64,000 nt of DNA from Flammeovirga agarivorans (GTDB lineage Bacteria > Bacteroidota > Bacteroidia > Cytophagales > Flammeovirgaceae). The notes beneath the pieces were generated by a model. The model saw only the letters and a list, made by a program, of their open reading frames with translations, did no database searches and was not told the DNA's origin. Position 1 is the stretch's first letter. Each line of letters begins with the position of its first letter. Below are positions 54,723 to 63,556 of this stretch, piece by piece. The stretch spans positions 186,001 through 250,000 of the forward strand of contig NZ_JABAIL010000006.1 of assembly GCF_012641475.1 (NCBI RefSeq). The letters run 5' to 3'. A program made the position numbers and the translations under genes.

Positions 54723-56984
54723 ATGAAACGACAAACAATTTACTTCTTATTTCTACTCTTAATGAGTACTTCATCATTTGCTCAAAATCTAGTGAATGAA
54801 ATACAACAGGAAAAGAGAACCTTACTTGCTTTGATAAAGAAGGCAGAGAAAAAAGGGATTGATGTAACTAAAGAAAAAAGCACAATCCGTACAGCTGAAA
54901 TATGTGAACGATTTGCGGATTGGGATGAAAAGAACATTAAAAAAAATGAACAACTTTTTAAGCGTTTAAAGACGTACAAACAAAATGCCTTAGAGGTAGC
55001 AGAAGAACTACCCAACTTTGAAAGAGAAGAGATTGTTTTGATGTTACAAGACGCTCAGCATACTCTAGAACTTGCTTTGAAGGGAAAAGTTGTAAAGCAA
55101 CCTATCGAAAAAATTGATTGGTCGAAAGTGAAACTTGAGGGGAGTGATGCACTGTACAATGGTAAGCCGGTATTTCTAGCAGATTATACATGGAAACCAA
55201 AAGTAGACTTCCTTACAGAATACCATGGAAATCTAGATGGAATATTCGTAACTACAAAGTATCTCTTAGACGAGAAAGGAACATTAAAACCAAATTTCAA
55301 AAAGGAAATTATAGAAAAGCCATCGGGTAGAGTGGGTACTGTATTTTTAAATCACTTGAATCCACCCAAATGGTTTACAGAAAAATATCCAGAAGCCTCA
55401 GTAGGAAGCAGAAGGTATTTTGATTATGATATTGACCATCCTGCGACAAGAGCATTACAACAATCTCTATTAAAAAGTATTGTACCTACTTTTAAAGATA
55501 AAAAGTATAGTTCTATAGGTTATATGTTAGTAAATGAACCTCATTGGCATACTAAAGAAAAATCATGGGATACAGGTGAAGTTTCATCCTATACTTTTGC
55601 CAAGTTTAGAAAGTACTTGGAAGAAAAACATAAGAGCATCGCACAACTAAATGTCATTTGGAATACCTCATTTGAAAGCTTTGACAGTGTGAAAATTCAA
55701 GTACCAATGTCTGGAGATTTACGAGGATCTGCTGTTTGGTACGATTGGATGCGATTTAACCAACTCAGAGGAACAGAATGGTTTCAGTTTTTATCAGACG
55801 AAATTCATAAATATGACCCTAAGGCAAATACGCATATTAAAGTAATGCCCCATCTGTTTTCGGAGAACGCAAGAGATCATGGAATAGACTTAGAAGCTTT
55901 AACAGAAGTCACAACAGTGATTGGTAACGATGCAGGAGCTGTATATTCTGACATGTGGGGGAAAAAGGAGCCTGAGTGGTCATCAAAATATTACTTTGAT
56001 TGGAAACAGCTTTGTATTGGCTATGATTTTATGAAGTCTGTTAGTCCGGATAAATTAGTATTTAACTCAGAAGGTCATTTTATTTCAACGATACGTTTCA
56101 GAGACTTGAAAATGAAACCGGAATATGCTAGAGCCACCTATTGGTTAGCCACTATGTTAGGACTGGATGTGATGCAAACATGGTTTTGGCCTAGAGATGT
56201 AGATGGTTCTTTACGAAAAGAGTCTAAAGGATATGCAGCATCTTTAACGCAAATGCCAAGAGTTATCAATGAAATCACATTAACTTATTTGGATATGAAT
56301 GCCAATGCAGAAGCTTTGACAAAAATTCAGAAGTTAAGAAAACCGGTACGTATTTTTCATTCAGAGACTTCTGCAATCAATAAACCAACTCATATGGAAG
56401 ATGTTTATCATACATATGAACAGTTTCTATTTGAAGGTATAGCAGTAGGTTTTGCGACAAAAAATATTCTAAATAAACAGCCACATCATTTGTGGGATGT
56501 TGTAGTTATTGAAAATACACCTTTTGTCACTAAAGAGGAAAGAAACGCCCTTCAAGAGTATCTTGATCAAGGAGGGACAATCGTAATGGACAATAAGAGC
56601 ATCCTTAAAAATGAATATGGCGAAAGTATAGATGTACTGACCCAAAGTAAGGGACAATTGATAAAGTTCAACACAGCAGAGAATATTCAGAAAAAAGTAC
56701 TTAGCATAGTAAAGAAAGATGATATACAGATTCATGAGACAAATATGTTGAGTCATAAAGGGTGCATCTGGAGATATTTCGAAAATGAAGAAAAACTTAA
56801 GATTGTATCTATTGTCAATGTGGGTAAGTCGGAAGCTAAACTTGATGTTCTATTAAATGGGATAGACCAAAGTGTGGAGCTTACAGATGTGATTACAGGG
56901 AACAAAATTGAGAATGGGTTTACCATGAAATCACTTGATGTGTATTTATTAAAAGTGGGAACTATTCAGAAGAAAGGTTTGTAA
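54723..56984 (+). CDS. GH42/GH167-like clan A glycosidase (beta-carrageenase candidate)
   Basis: The 753-residue protein has a signal peptide (cleavage near SFAQ) and a charged helical segment (about 22-135). A clan GH-A barrel follows (about 140-520), with acid/base Glu272 in YMLVNEPHWH and candidate nucleophile Glu450 in FNSEGHF. A trimerisation-like alpha/beta domain (about 530-660; RIFHSE, YLDQGGTIVMDN) and a small C-terminal beta domain follow, as in GH42. Enzymes of this build from marine bacteria include GH42-type galactosidases and the GH167 beta-carrageenases; the gene's place beside GH82-like, GH110 and GH16 genes favours a carrageenan role. Exact family is not certain. Confidence 0.7.
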   Translation: MKRQTIYFLFLLLMSTSSFAQNLVNEIQQEKRTLLALIKKAEKKGIDVTKEKSTIRTAEICERFADWDEKNIKKNEQLFKRLKTYKQNALEVAEELPNFEREEIVLMLQDAQHTLELALKGKVVKQPIEKIDWSKVKLEGSDALYNGKPVFLADYTWKPKVDFLTEYHGNLDGIFVTTKYLLDEKGTLKPNFKKEIIEKPSGRVGTVFLNHLNPPKWFTEKYPEASVGSRRYFDYDIDHPATRALQQSLLKSIVPTFKDKKYSSIGYMLVNEPHWHTKEKSWDTGEVSSYTFAKFRKYLEEKHKSIAQLNVIWNTSFESFDSVKIQVPMSGDLRGSAVWYDWMRFNQLRGTEWFQFLSDEIHKYDPKANTHIKVMPHLFSENARDHGIDLEALTEVTTVIGNDAGAVYSDMWGKKEPEWSSKYYFDWKQLCIGYDFMKSVSPDKLVFNSEGHFISTIRFRDLKMKPEYARATYWLATMLGLDVMQTWFWPRDVDGSLRKESKGYAASLTQMPRVINEITLTYLDMNANAEALTKIQKLRKPVRIFHSETSAINKPTHMEDVYHTYEQFLFEGIAVGFATKNILNKQPHHLWDVVVIENTPFVTKEERNALQEYLDQGGTIVMDNKSILKNEYGESIDVLTQSKGQLIKFNTAENIQKKVLSIVKKDDIQIHETNMLSHKGCIWRYFENEEKLKIVSIVNVGKSEAKLDVLLNGIDQSVELTDVITGNKIENGFTMKSLDVYLLKVGTIQKKGL

Positions 56985-57365
56985 AAAAAATATATTATTG
57001 GAACTATAATAGATGTGTGTTTCTACTTCAAGAGCGCCTTACACAATGTAAGGCGTTCTTTCTAAAAAGATCAATCACCTTAGTAATTCTAAAATTTCAC
57101 ATAACACTTTAAACCATACTTTTCTGTTATTTCTCGCAAATACCTAACGGTTATAATAACTATTTGTGTAGATACAAGAAATCGAAATAAATAACGGGTG
57201 TACATTGTTTTTGTTAATGCTCTTTTGAAATATTTCTTTGGATCCATAATACGTTACTTTGCGTAAGGAATCGCCCTTTTTAGTTGATTAAAAGCTGTTT
57301 TTAACCAATACTTGTAGTGTTCGAACATTTACTGATGAAAATTATTACACTAATTTTTTATTGAA
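56985..57365 (+). other. Intergenic region before the GH71/99-like gene
   Basis: In these 381 bases the first part holds a strong terminator (57031-57063). The rest is AT-rich leader with no ORF and no TAnnTTTG match with correct spacing; TTACTTTG at about 57254 is one base off the -7 consensus. The downstream gene probably has its own promoter here. Confidence 0.5.
57031..57063 (+). terminator. Terminator of the GH82-like to GH42/167-like unit
   Basis: AGAGCGCCTTACA (57031-57043) pairs with TGTAAGGCGTTCT (57047-57059), one G-U pair included, with a CAA loop and following TTTC. Confidence 0.85.
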
Positions 57366-59276
57366 ATGAAACATCTAAAAATACTATCAACGATTATTCT
57401 ATTCTTAAGCACTTATTTCAACATCATTGCTCAGACTACCATTCAAGAAACAGCAGATGTCTTCTTCCCTGAGAAAGTTGTAATAGCTTTAAATCATCCA
57501 TACTTTAATTACGCAGTGAATGATGCGTACCTAAAAGGTATGAAATATGAGACCACTTTTGGTGAAGATTCATTTAATGGTAAATACAGAACATCAGTTC
57601 CTCATGTATCTTTAATGACCAACCCAATGGAGAATAAAGATGCTTATGAATTTGAAATGCGTTCGGCAAAATTAATGGGAATCGATGCATTCAAATTTGA
57701 ATTTAGACCTCTTGGAAGTGATTTCTATATCAGACAGTTTAAAAAGATCTTTGCTGCCTATGTAAAAGTAGCAGAAGAGAAAGAAATAGATTTTAAGTTT
57801 ACTATCGCGGTGGAGATGAACAGGAATAAAAATATACCTGTGACCCACATGATGATGAAAGTAGAAAAGAACCTGAACGAACTATTTGAAACCACAAACT
57901 TTTCAAAGAAGTGGTTGAGAACTGGAAATGGTAAGGTCATCGTCTTTACTAAATTCACTCAGAAAGTCATCGATGAAGGATTAGTAAAACTATACTCGAA
58001 GCAATTTGTGAAGGATCCTTCTCTCATGGAAAAAGTAGCGGATGTCTATTCATCATTGAGAAATAAATTAAAAGACGATGTGGCCTTTGTTTATCAAGCA
58101 GATGTTGTCGGGAACAACTACTTTGTAAATCAAGTATTAGATCATTTTCCAGCAGTGTATACTGCGAGAGGTATTCAGACATACGAAAAGGGTATCGATA
58201 ACTTAAAAAGAATTTGTAAGAACAGAAAACGTCCATTTGTACAGAGTGTATTTTCAGATGGTCAAGGTGTGCAATTGTATAGCAAGGTCAATAATAAGAA
58301 AGTAGAGGAAGGTTCTAAATATGCACAAACTGTACAGAATAGGGACTTATATATAAAAGGGAACAATTACAAGATGACGGGCACATTAAGAAAACTCTTA
58401 GAAAAAGGAGTGAATCGAGATGCAGATGCTTTTTGTGTATCTTCTTGGAATTTCTATGATGCGGGTTCTCATTTTGCTCCCGAGATTCACCACGGATACG
58501 GACCTGGTTTATTGTTGAATTACTACAAAAACCAATGGAAAAATGGAGTGACAACTACACAAGATGAAATGGTGATGGTTTCTTTTAAAAACTATATGAC
58601 CGGTGGTTTAAATAAGAATACAGGTATTACAGTAAAAGTGAATAGTAGATTTTATAAACTACCGGAAATGGATAGTGTAGAAATTGTTACGGTACTAAAT
58701 GAACAAGGTGAGGTTTATTGTAATAACGAATTTGTAGGGACTGCTCCCAAAGGAGTATATGCATTCTATGTACCTAAAGAAAAAGGGGATATACACGTTA
58801 GAGTAAAAAGAGGAAAAGAATCGGTGATTAATTATTTAGTTCCTAAGAATATTCAAGCAGCTGAAGAAAATATAGACTTCTTAACCTATACTTTTTCTAA
58901 TCTAGATAGAAAGTTTGCGTCTTTTTCTCAAGAGATCATCTTAAACAATGAGATAGAACAAATGAGAAAAAGGTTCTTGATTTCAAGACAAGATCAGATC
59001 GATTGGAAAATGGCTGCAACAGAAAGGTTTATTACAAACTTGGAGGCAATTCAGAAATATGGACATGACTCAGAGAAGTATTTGAGTATTCAAGATAAAA
59101 ATTATAAAAAGTACAAGCTTCAAATCAAAAGTATCTTAGAGGATCTCCATTACGAGATTTGGTGTGAACTAGAGGAAAGTGCACAGAACAACAAAGGTAT
59201 GCTTACGCTAGATGATGATGTTGATGATGTACTAAAAGGATATAACATTTTACCCGGAACACAGAATCTAAAATAA
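57366..59276 (+). CDS. GH71/GH99-like secreted protein, function unknown
   Basis: The 636-residue protein has a signal peptide (cleavage near IIAQ). Residues about 35-400 follow the GH71/GH99-like barrel pattern: VVIALNHPYFNYAV at the start, AKLMGIDAFKFEF after a first helix, AEEKEIDFKFTIAVEMN on strand 3, a lysine-rich RTGNGKVIVFTKF strand, and a DADAFCVSSWNFYDAGSHFAPE strand near the end with a conserved-looking Trp-Asn. A beta-domain (about 415-510) and a helical, charged C-terminus (about 520-636) follow. GH71 acts on alpha-1,3-glucan and GH99 on alpha-mannosides, neither expected here, so activity on a galactan would be new. The family call is tentative. Monocistronic between two terminators. 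Confidence 0.5.
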   Translation: MKHLKILSTIILFLSTYFNIIAQTTIQETADVFFPEKVVIALNHPYFNYAVNDAYLKGMKYETTFGEDSFNGKYRTSVPHVSLMTNPMENKDAYEFEMRSAKLMGIDAFKFEFRPLGSDFYIRQFKKIFAAYVKVAEEKEIDFKFTIAVEMNRNKNIPVTHMMMKVEKNLNELFETTNFSKKWLRTGNGKVIVFTKFTQKVIDEGLVKLYSKQFVKDPSLMEKVADVYSSLRNKLKDDVAFVYQADVVGNNYFVNQVLDHFPAVYTARGIQTYEKGIDNLKRICKNRKRPFVQSVFSDGQGVQLYSKVNNKKVEEGSKYAQTVQNRDLYIKGNNYKMTGTLRKLLEKGVNRDADAFCVSSWNFYDAGSHFAPEIHHGYGPGLLLNYYKNQWKNGVTTTQDEMVMVSFKNYMTGGLNKNTGITVKVNSRFYKLPEMDSVEIVTVLNEQGEVYCNNEFVGTAPKGVYAFYVPKEKGDIHVRVKRGKESVINYLVPKNIQAAEENIDFLTYTFSNLDRKFASFSQEIILNNEIEQMRKRFLISRQDQIDWKMAATERFITNLEAIQKYGHDSEKYLSIQDKNYKKYKLQIKSILEDLHYEIWCELEESAQNNKGMLTLDDDVDDVLKGYNILPGTQNLK

Positions 59277-59315
59277 ACGTAGAAATATAGCTTAAAAATA
59301 GAAAAGTAATTATTT

Positions 59316-59347
59316 AAAGAGTACGACCTTGTTGTGCTCTTTTTTTA
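59316..59347 (+). terminator. Terminator after the GH71/99-like gene
   Basis: AAAGAGTACGAC (59316-59327) pairs with GTTGTGCTCTTT (59331-59342), two G-U pairs included, with a CTT loop and a T run. Confidence 0.8.
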
Positions 59348-59447
59348 TACATATAGAAACATATAGTTTTTGGATAACAACTTGTTTTTTCTGTTCACCT
59401 AGGATATTTGAGACATAGATTATTAATGATGTGAACGAATAAATGAA

Positions 59448-62012
59448 ATGAATGTATTATTAAAAACAATAGCAATTTTCACCTTATGCCTCACTTCATC
59501 TTTAGTGATGGCACAAAAGGTAAGCTTTAATAAGGACTGGTTATTTACACTAAATGATTCTGTTGAATATACTCTGAGTACTTACTCAACTGAGCATTGG
59601 AGAAAAGTGAACTTACCACATGACTTTTCTATCGAACAAGATTTTGAGAAAGATAATGAAGGATGTACTGCCTTTTCATCGGGTGGTATTGGTTGGTATA
59701 GTAAGCGTTTTAAATCACCTGCCTTAAAAAATCAGAAATGCTTTATTGTATTTGATGGAGTATACAACAATGCTGAGTTTTGGTTGAATGGGATAAAGTT
59801 GGGAAGCCATCCTTATGGTTATGCACCTATCTATTTTGATCTCTCCAATTATTTAAACCGAGATGATTCCGAGAATATACTTATGGTAAAAGTAGATCAT
59901 AGCCGTTATGCAGATTCTAGATGGTATACAGGTGGCGGAATCTATAGAAATGTAGATATCGTTGTTACTGAAAATGTATATATACCAGTTTGGGGTACTT
60001 TTGTGACTACACCCAACATTAAGAACACTACTGCAGAGGTCGCCATTCAAATCGATTTGAGAAACGACAGTGGTTTGTCCCAATCGAGAAAGATTCATGT
60101 TGATATCTTAGATGCTAATAATAAAGTAGTTGGAAATTCAGTTCAGGAAGTACTTTTTCAAAATTCAAAAAAGAAGGTCATCAATACTAAAATAGTGATG
60201 GATAAGCCTCACTTTTGGGATCTTAATGATCCATATCTGTATTCTGCCAAAATCACTCTTATTGAGAATGGTAAAAAAGTACAAGAAAACGTAACTAGGT
60301 TTGGAGTGAGAGATATTCATTTTGATAAGGATAAAGGCTTTTTCTTAAATGGTAGAAATGTCAAAATCAAAGGTGTTTGTTTACATCATGATGCTGGAGC
60401 AGTAGGAGCAGCCGTTCCAAAAGATGTTTGGAGACGGAGGCTTACATTATTGAAAGAAGCAGGCTGTAATGCGATTAGAAGTGCACATAATCCAGCATCA
60501 GACGAGTTTTTAGACCTATGTGATGAGTTAGGCTTTCTTGTACAAAACGAGTTCTATGATGAATGGGATCTACCAAAAGACAAAAGGTATAATATGCATG
60601 ATAAAGAAGTAGATTTCATTACTAGAGGACATGCAGAACATTTTCAGAATTGGGCGGAAAAAGATCTTAAAAATACAATGCTTTCAAGTCGAAACCATCC
60701 AAGTATTTTTCAATGGAGTATAGGCAATGAAATCGAGTGGACCTATCCGGGTAATCGTGGAGCGACGGGAATCTTTAAAGAAACCAATAAGGATGATAAG
60801 ATGGATTGGACACTATGGAGAACAGAAGTTCCACCTCATACACCTGAAGAAGTTCGTGAATTTTGGAAAAACTATCCGGAACAGACTTTTAATATTGGTG
60901 CCACTGCAAAGAAATTAGCCGAATGGACCAAAGAAATGGATAGTACTCGATATATCACAGCCAATTGTATTTTACCTACATCAAGTTTTGAAACAGGATA
61001 TACAGACGTTTTAGATGTTGTCGGATTTAGTTATAAACCTCACAAATACGATTATTTTAAGGAAACGTACCCTAACCAAATCATGATGGGGACAGAAAAT
61101 GTTCCGAGGTGGTACGAATGGAAAGCAGCCCTGGAAAGAAACTTTATTGCAGGAGTCTTTCTATGGACGGGTATAGATTATTTGGGTGAGCGCAGAGCCA
61201 AAGAATGGCCGTTGAAAGCAACACCTCATGGTTTATTAGACACTGCAGGTTTTCCTAGAGGTTCATTTTATATGTTTAAATCTTTATGGAGAGATGATAT
61301 CCCTGTGATGAGTATATACACTCAATCTGCTAAGCACTCTATATACAAAGAAGGGAGTAATGGTAAGGTTGTAGAGAAGAAAAAAGGATATTGGGAATTG
61401 GCTCCAAGAGAATGGCAAGATGTAAATCCTTATTGGAATTATAAAAATGGAGAGGAGACCATAGTAGAAGTATATTCTAATTGTGAAGAAGTAGAGTTGT
61501 TTCAAAATGGGAAATCTTTAGGAAAACAATATCTTAAAGATCAAGAAGATTATACCTACAAGTGGGCTGTAACTTATAAGAAAGGTAAATTAGAAGCTGG
61601 AGGAACTAAAAATGGTGTACCTTCTAAAGTATCATTGGAAACAACAGGCGAGGTGACGGCAATAAGGATTTCCAAAGACCGATCTACAATGGTGGCAAAC
61701 AACGCTGATGTTTCTCATTTTATCGCTCAATTAGTGGATAAAAAGGGAAGAGCTGTAAAAAATTCAGAAGAAGAAATTACCTTTGAAATACAAGGTGATC
61801 ATGCTTTCCTCGGAACGGACGGGGGAGATACAAGAAAAATAACGAATTATAAAAAACATACAGCAACGACAGTCAATGGGCAGTGTCTCATGATGGTTCA
61901 ATCAACAGATAAGCCCACAAAACTAATAGTAACGGCTTATGTCAACGGTAAGAAATTAGAATCTAACGAGGTCATTGTTGATATCAATAAAAAGGGGACG
62001 ATAACACAATAA
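59448..62012 (+). CDS. GH2 beta-galactosidase (second paralogue)
   Basis: The 854-residue protein has a signal peptide (cleavage near VMAQ). Canonical GH2 order: jelly-roll (about 23-185; VNLPHDFSIEQ, GWYSKRF, NGIKLGSHPYGYAP, SRWYTGGGIYRNV), Ig-like (about 190-300), TIM barrel (about 302-620) and C-terminal Ig-like domains (about 680-850). Acid/base Glu428 is in WSIGNEIEW and nucleophile Glu550 in MMGTENVP. The NLPHDFSIE and SAHNPAS motifs are those of exo-beta-galactosidases. It differs clearly from the GH2 at 47987, so the two probably act on different chain ends or sulfation states. It is 4 bases upstream of the GH16 gene. Confidence 0.92.
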   Translation: MNVLLKTIAIFTLCLTSSLVMAQKVSFNKDWLFTLNDSVEYTLSTYSTEHWRKVNLPHDFSIEQDFEKDNEGCTAFSSGGIGWYSKRFKSPALKNQKCFIVFDGVYNNAEFWLNGIKLGSHPYGYAPIYFDLSNYLNRDDSENILMVKVDHSRYADSRWYTGGGIYRNVDIVVTENVYIPVWGTFVTTPNIKNTTAEVAIQIDLRNDSGLSQSRKIHVDILDANNKVVGNSVQEVLFQNSKKKVINTKIVMDKPHFWDLNDPYLYSAKITLIENGKKVQENVTRFGVRDIHFDKDKGFFLNGRNVKIKGVCLHHDAGAVGAAVPKDVWRRRLTLLKEAGCNAIRSAHNPASDEFLDLCDELGFLVQNEFYDEWDLPKDKRYNMHDKEVDFITRGHAEHFQNWAEKDLKNTMLSSRNHPSIFQWSIGNEIEWTYPGNRGATGIFKETNKDDKMDWTLWRTEVPPHTPEEVREFWKNYPEQTFNIGATAKKLAEWTKEMDSTRYITANCILPTSSFETGYTDVLDVVGFSYKPHKYDYFKETYPNQIMMGTENVPRWYEWKAALERNFIAGVFLWTGIDYLGERRAKEWPLKATPHGLLDTAGFPRGSFYMFKSLWRDDIPVMSIYTQSAKHSIYKEGSNGKVVEKKKGYWELAPREWQDVNPYWNYKNGEETIVEVYSNCEEVELFQNGKSLGKQYLKDQEDYTYKWAVTYKKGKLEAGGTKNGVPSKVSLETTGEVTAIRISKDRSTMVANNADVSHFIAQLVDKKGRAVKNSEEEITFEIQGDHAFLGTDGGDTRKITNYKKHTATTVNGQCLMMVQSTDKPTKLIVTAYVNGKKLESNEVIVDINKKGTITQ

Positions 62013-62016
62013 AATA

Positions 62017-63426
62017 ATGAAATTAACAGACATATTAAAAGGGATTATACTATTGGGTGTTATACTTATATCTATTCAAGTACAGGCTCAGAATCATCCA
62101 TTATCAGACCTTGAAAATAAGGACAATTGGGTTTTTAATGAGACTTTAAGTGATGAATTTAATGGGAAAAAACTAGATAAAGACAAATGGTGGATTTTAG
62201 GAGAGAATGGTGATTACCGCTCAAAATGGAAAGGTAGGGCACCAGGACAATTTGTGGCAGAAAATGTGAAAATCCGTAAAGGAAACCTTGTACTTCAATC
62301 TAAGTGGGATCCCAAATTCAAGTTTATCGAAGAAAAAAATAATGGGGTGTACTATGGGGGAACAAAAGAGTCATTTGATGGAAGCCACCCAATTACACAA
62401 GCTTGTATTATGAGTGAATCTTTTTTCCAATACGGGTACATGGAAATAAGATGTAAAATCGCTGATGCTCCTGTAACATCTGGCTTTTGGACGACAGGAT
62501 ATAAATCAGAAATTGATATGATTGAGAACTTTGGAAAGTTGCCTATTGGAAATCCAAAGAAGAAAAATACAGATCTTGAAAAAAAATATAGGACCAACAT
62601 CATTAACTGGGAGGCCAAGAGAGATCCAGATTTTGAAACGTATAAAGCAGAAGATGTTATGTCAGAACGTTTAGCTGAAGACTATCATGTTTATGGTTTC
62701 GAATGGGACAAAGATTATGTAAAAACATTCTTTGATGGTCAATTGATAAGACATGTGACGAGAGAAGAACTGGAAAAAGAAAACCAATGGAAACATCAAT
62801 TTCCGCAGGAATTGTGGATCAACTCAGAAGTATTTTCATGGTATGGACTTCCTACAGCTAAAGACCTTGAGAAGCCTGCAGAGTTTTTGGTAGACTATGT
62901 TCGTATATGGCAAAAAGAAATCACTGGTCCTGAGTTTGATGCACTTGGTTTTGAAGGTCCTTTCTATTTTCAAGGAAGAAGTGTAAATTGGTGGTGTAAA
63001 GCGAAAGAACCCTGGAGAATATCTAACGAAAAATCTTCTGATGGTACCTTTGCCTTAAGATTTAAAATGGATAAGAAGATAAAAAATAAGTCTTCTATAT
63101 TTTCTCCTTTTGGATCATTAAATCTACCTAAGGGTGATAACGAATTAAATTTCAAAATTTGGATTGACAAAGAGACGGAAGTGGATCAACTGACTTTTGT
63201 TCTACAGAGTCCGTACAAACCAATCAAAGTTAATCTAAGTGACGTAAAGAAAAATAAATGGGTCGAAGTTTCAGTTCCTTTTAAAAGAAAAGAGGGGTCG
63301 AACTTGGCATTAAAAAATGGTGATAGGATACAATTATTTGTAACCGCTGACGACTTAAAGAGTACCACAGCATTGTTCTATATCGATGAAATATCTTTCA
63401 AGAATATCACAAAAGAAACGAAATAA
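62017..63426 (+). CDS. GH16 galactanase with sulfatase-type GFEG module
   Basis: The 469-residue protein has a signal peptide (cleavage near VQAQ). The GH16 domain (about 30-305) carries active-site motif E165-I-D167-M-I-E170. It shares GENGDY, WKGRAPGQFV, GYMEIRCKIADAP and LVDYVRIWQ with the GH16 at 35133, but its accessory part is different: residues about 312-465 form one GFEG module (ALGFEGPFYFQGRSVNWW... ending YIDEISF) homologous to the four in the giant sulfatase at 37227. The inferred activity is endo-cleavage of a carrageenan or related galactan. It follows the GH2 gene by 4 bases and precedes the final sulfatase by 130 bases. Confidence 0.87.
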   Translation: MKLTDILKGIILLGVILISIQVQAQNHPLSDLENKDNWVFNETLSDEFNGKKLDKDKWWILGENGDYRSKWKGRAPGQFVAENVKIRKGNLVLQSKWDPKFKFIEEKNNGVYYGGTKESFDGSHPITQACIMSESFFQYGYMEIRCKIADAPVTSGFWTTGYKSEIDMIENFGKLPIGNPKKKNTDLEKKYRTNIINWEAKRDPDFETYKAEDVMSERLAEDYHVYGFEWDKDYVKTFFDGQLIRHVTREELEKENQWKHQFPQELWINSEVFSWYGLPTAKDLEKPAEFLVDYVRIWQKEITGPEFDALGFEGPFYFQGRSVNWWCKAKEPWRISNEKSSDGTFALRFKMDKKIKNKSSIFSPFGSLNLPKGDNELNFKIWIDKETEVDQLTFVLQSPYKPIKVNLSDVKKNKWVEVSVPFKRKEGSNLALKNGDRIQLFVTADDLKSTTALFYIDEISFKNITKETK

Positions 63427-63450
63427 AGAGCATGTTAGTCGTTGAAAGTC

Positions 63451-63480
63451 AAGGAATATACTTGTACAATCATTCCTTTT
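63451..63480 (+). terminator. Possible weak terminator
   Basis: AAGGAAT (63451-63457) pairs with ATTCCTT (63472-63478) around a 14-base loop, followed by T-rich sequence. The stem is short; it may only attenuate transcription into the sulfatase gene. Confidence 0.3.
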
Positions 63481-63556
63481 ACTTAAAACAACATCGACAA
63501 GAACAACCTTAAGTAAATTGAATCATCAATTTTTTTGTCTTAAGAAGCGTAGAGAA

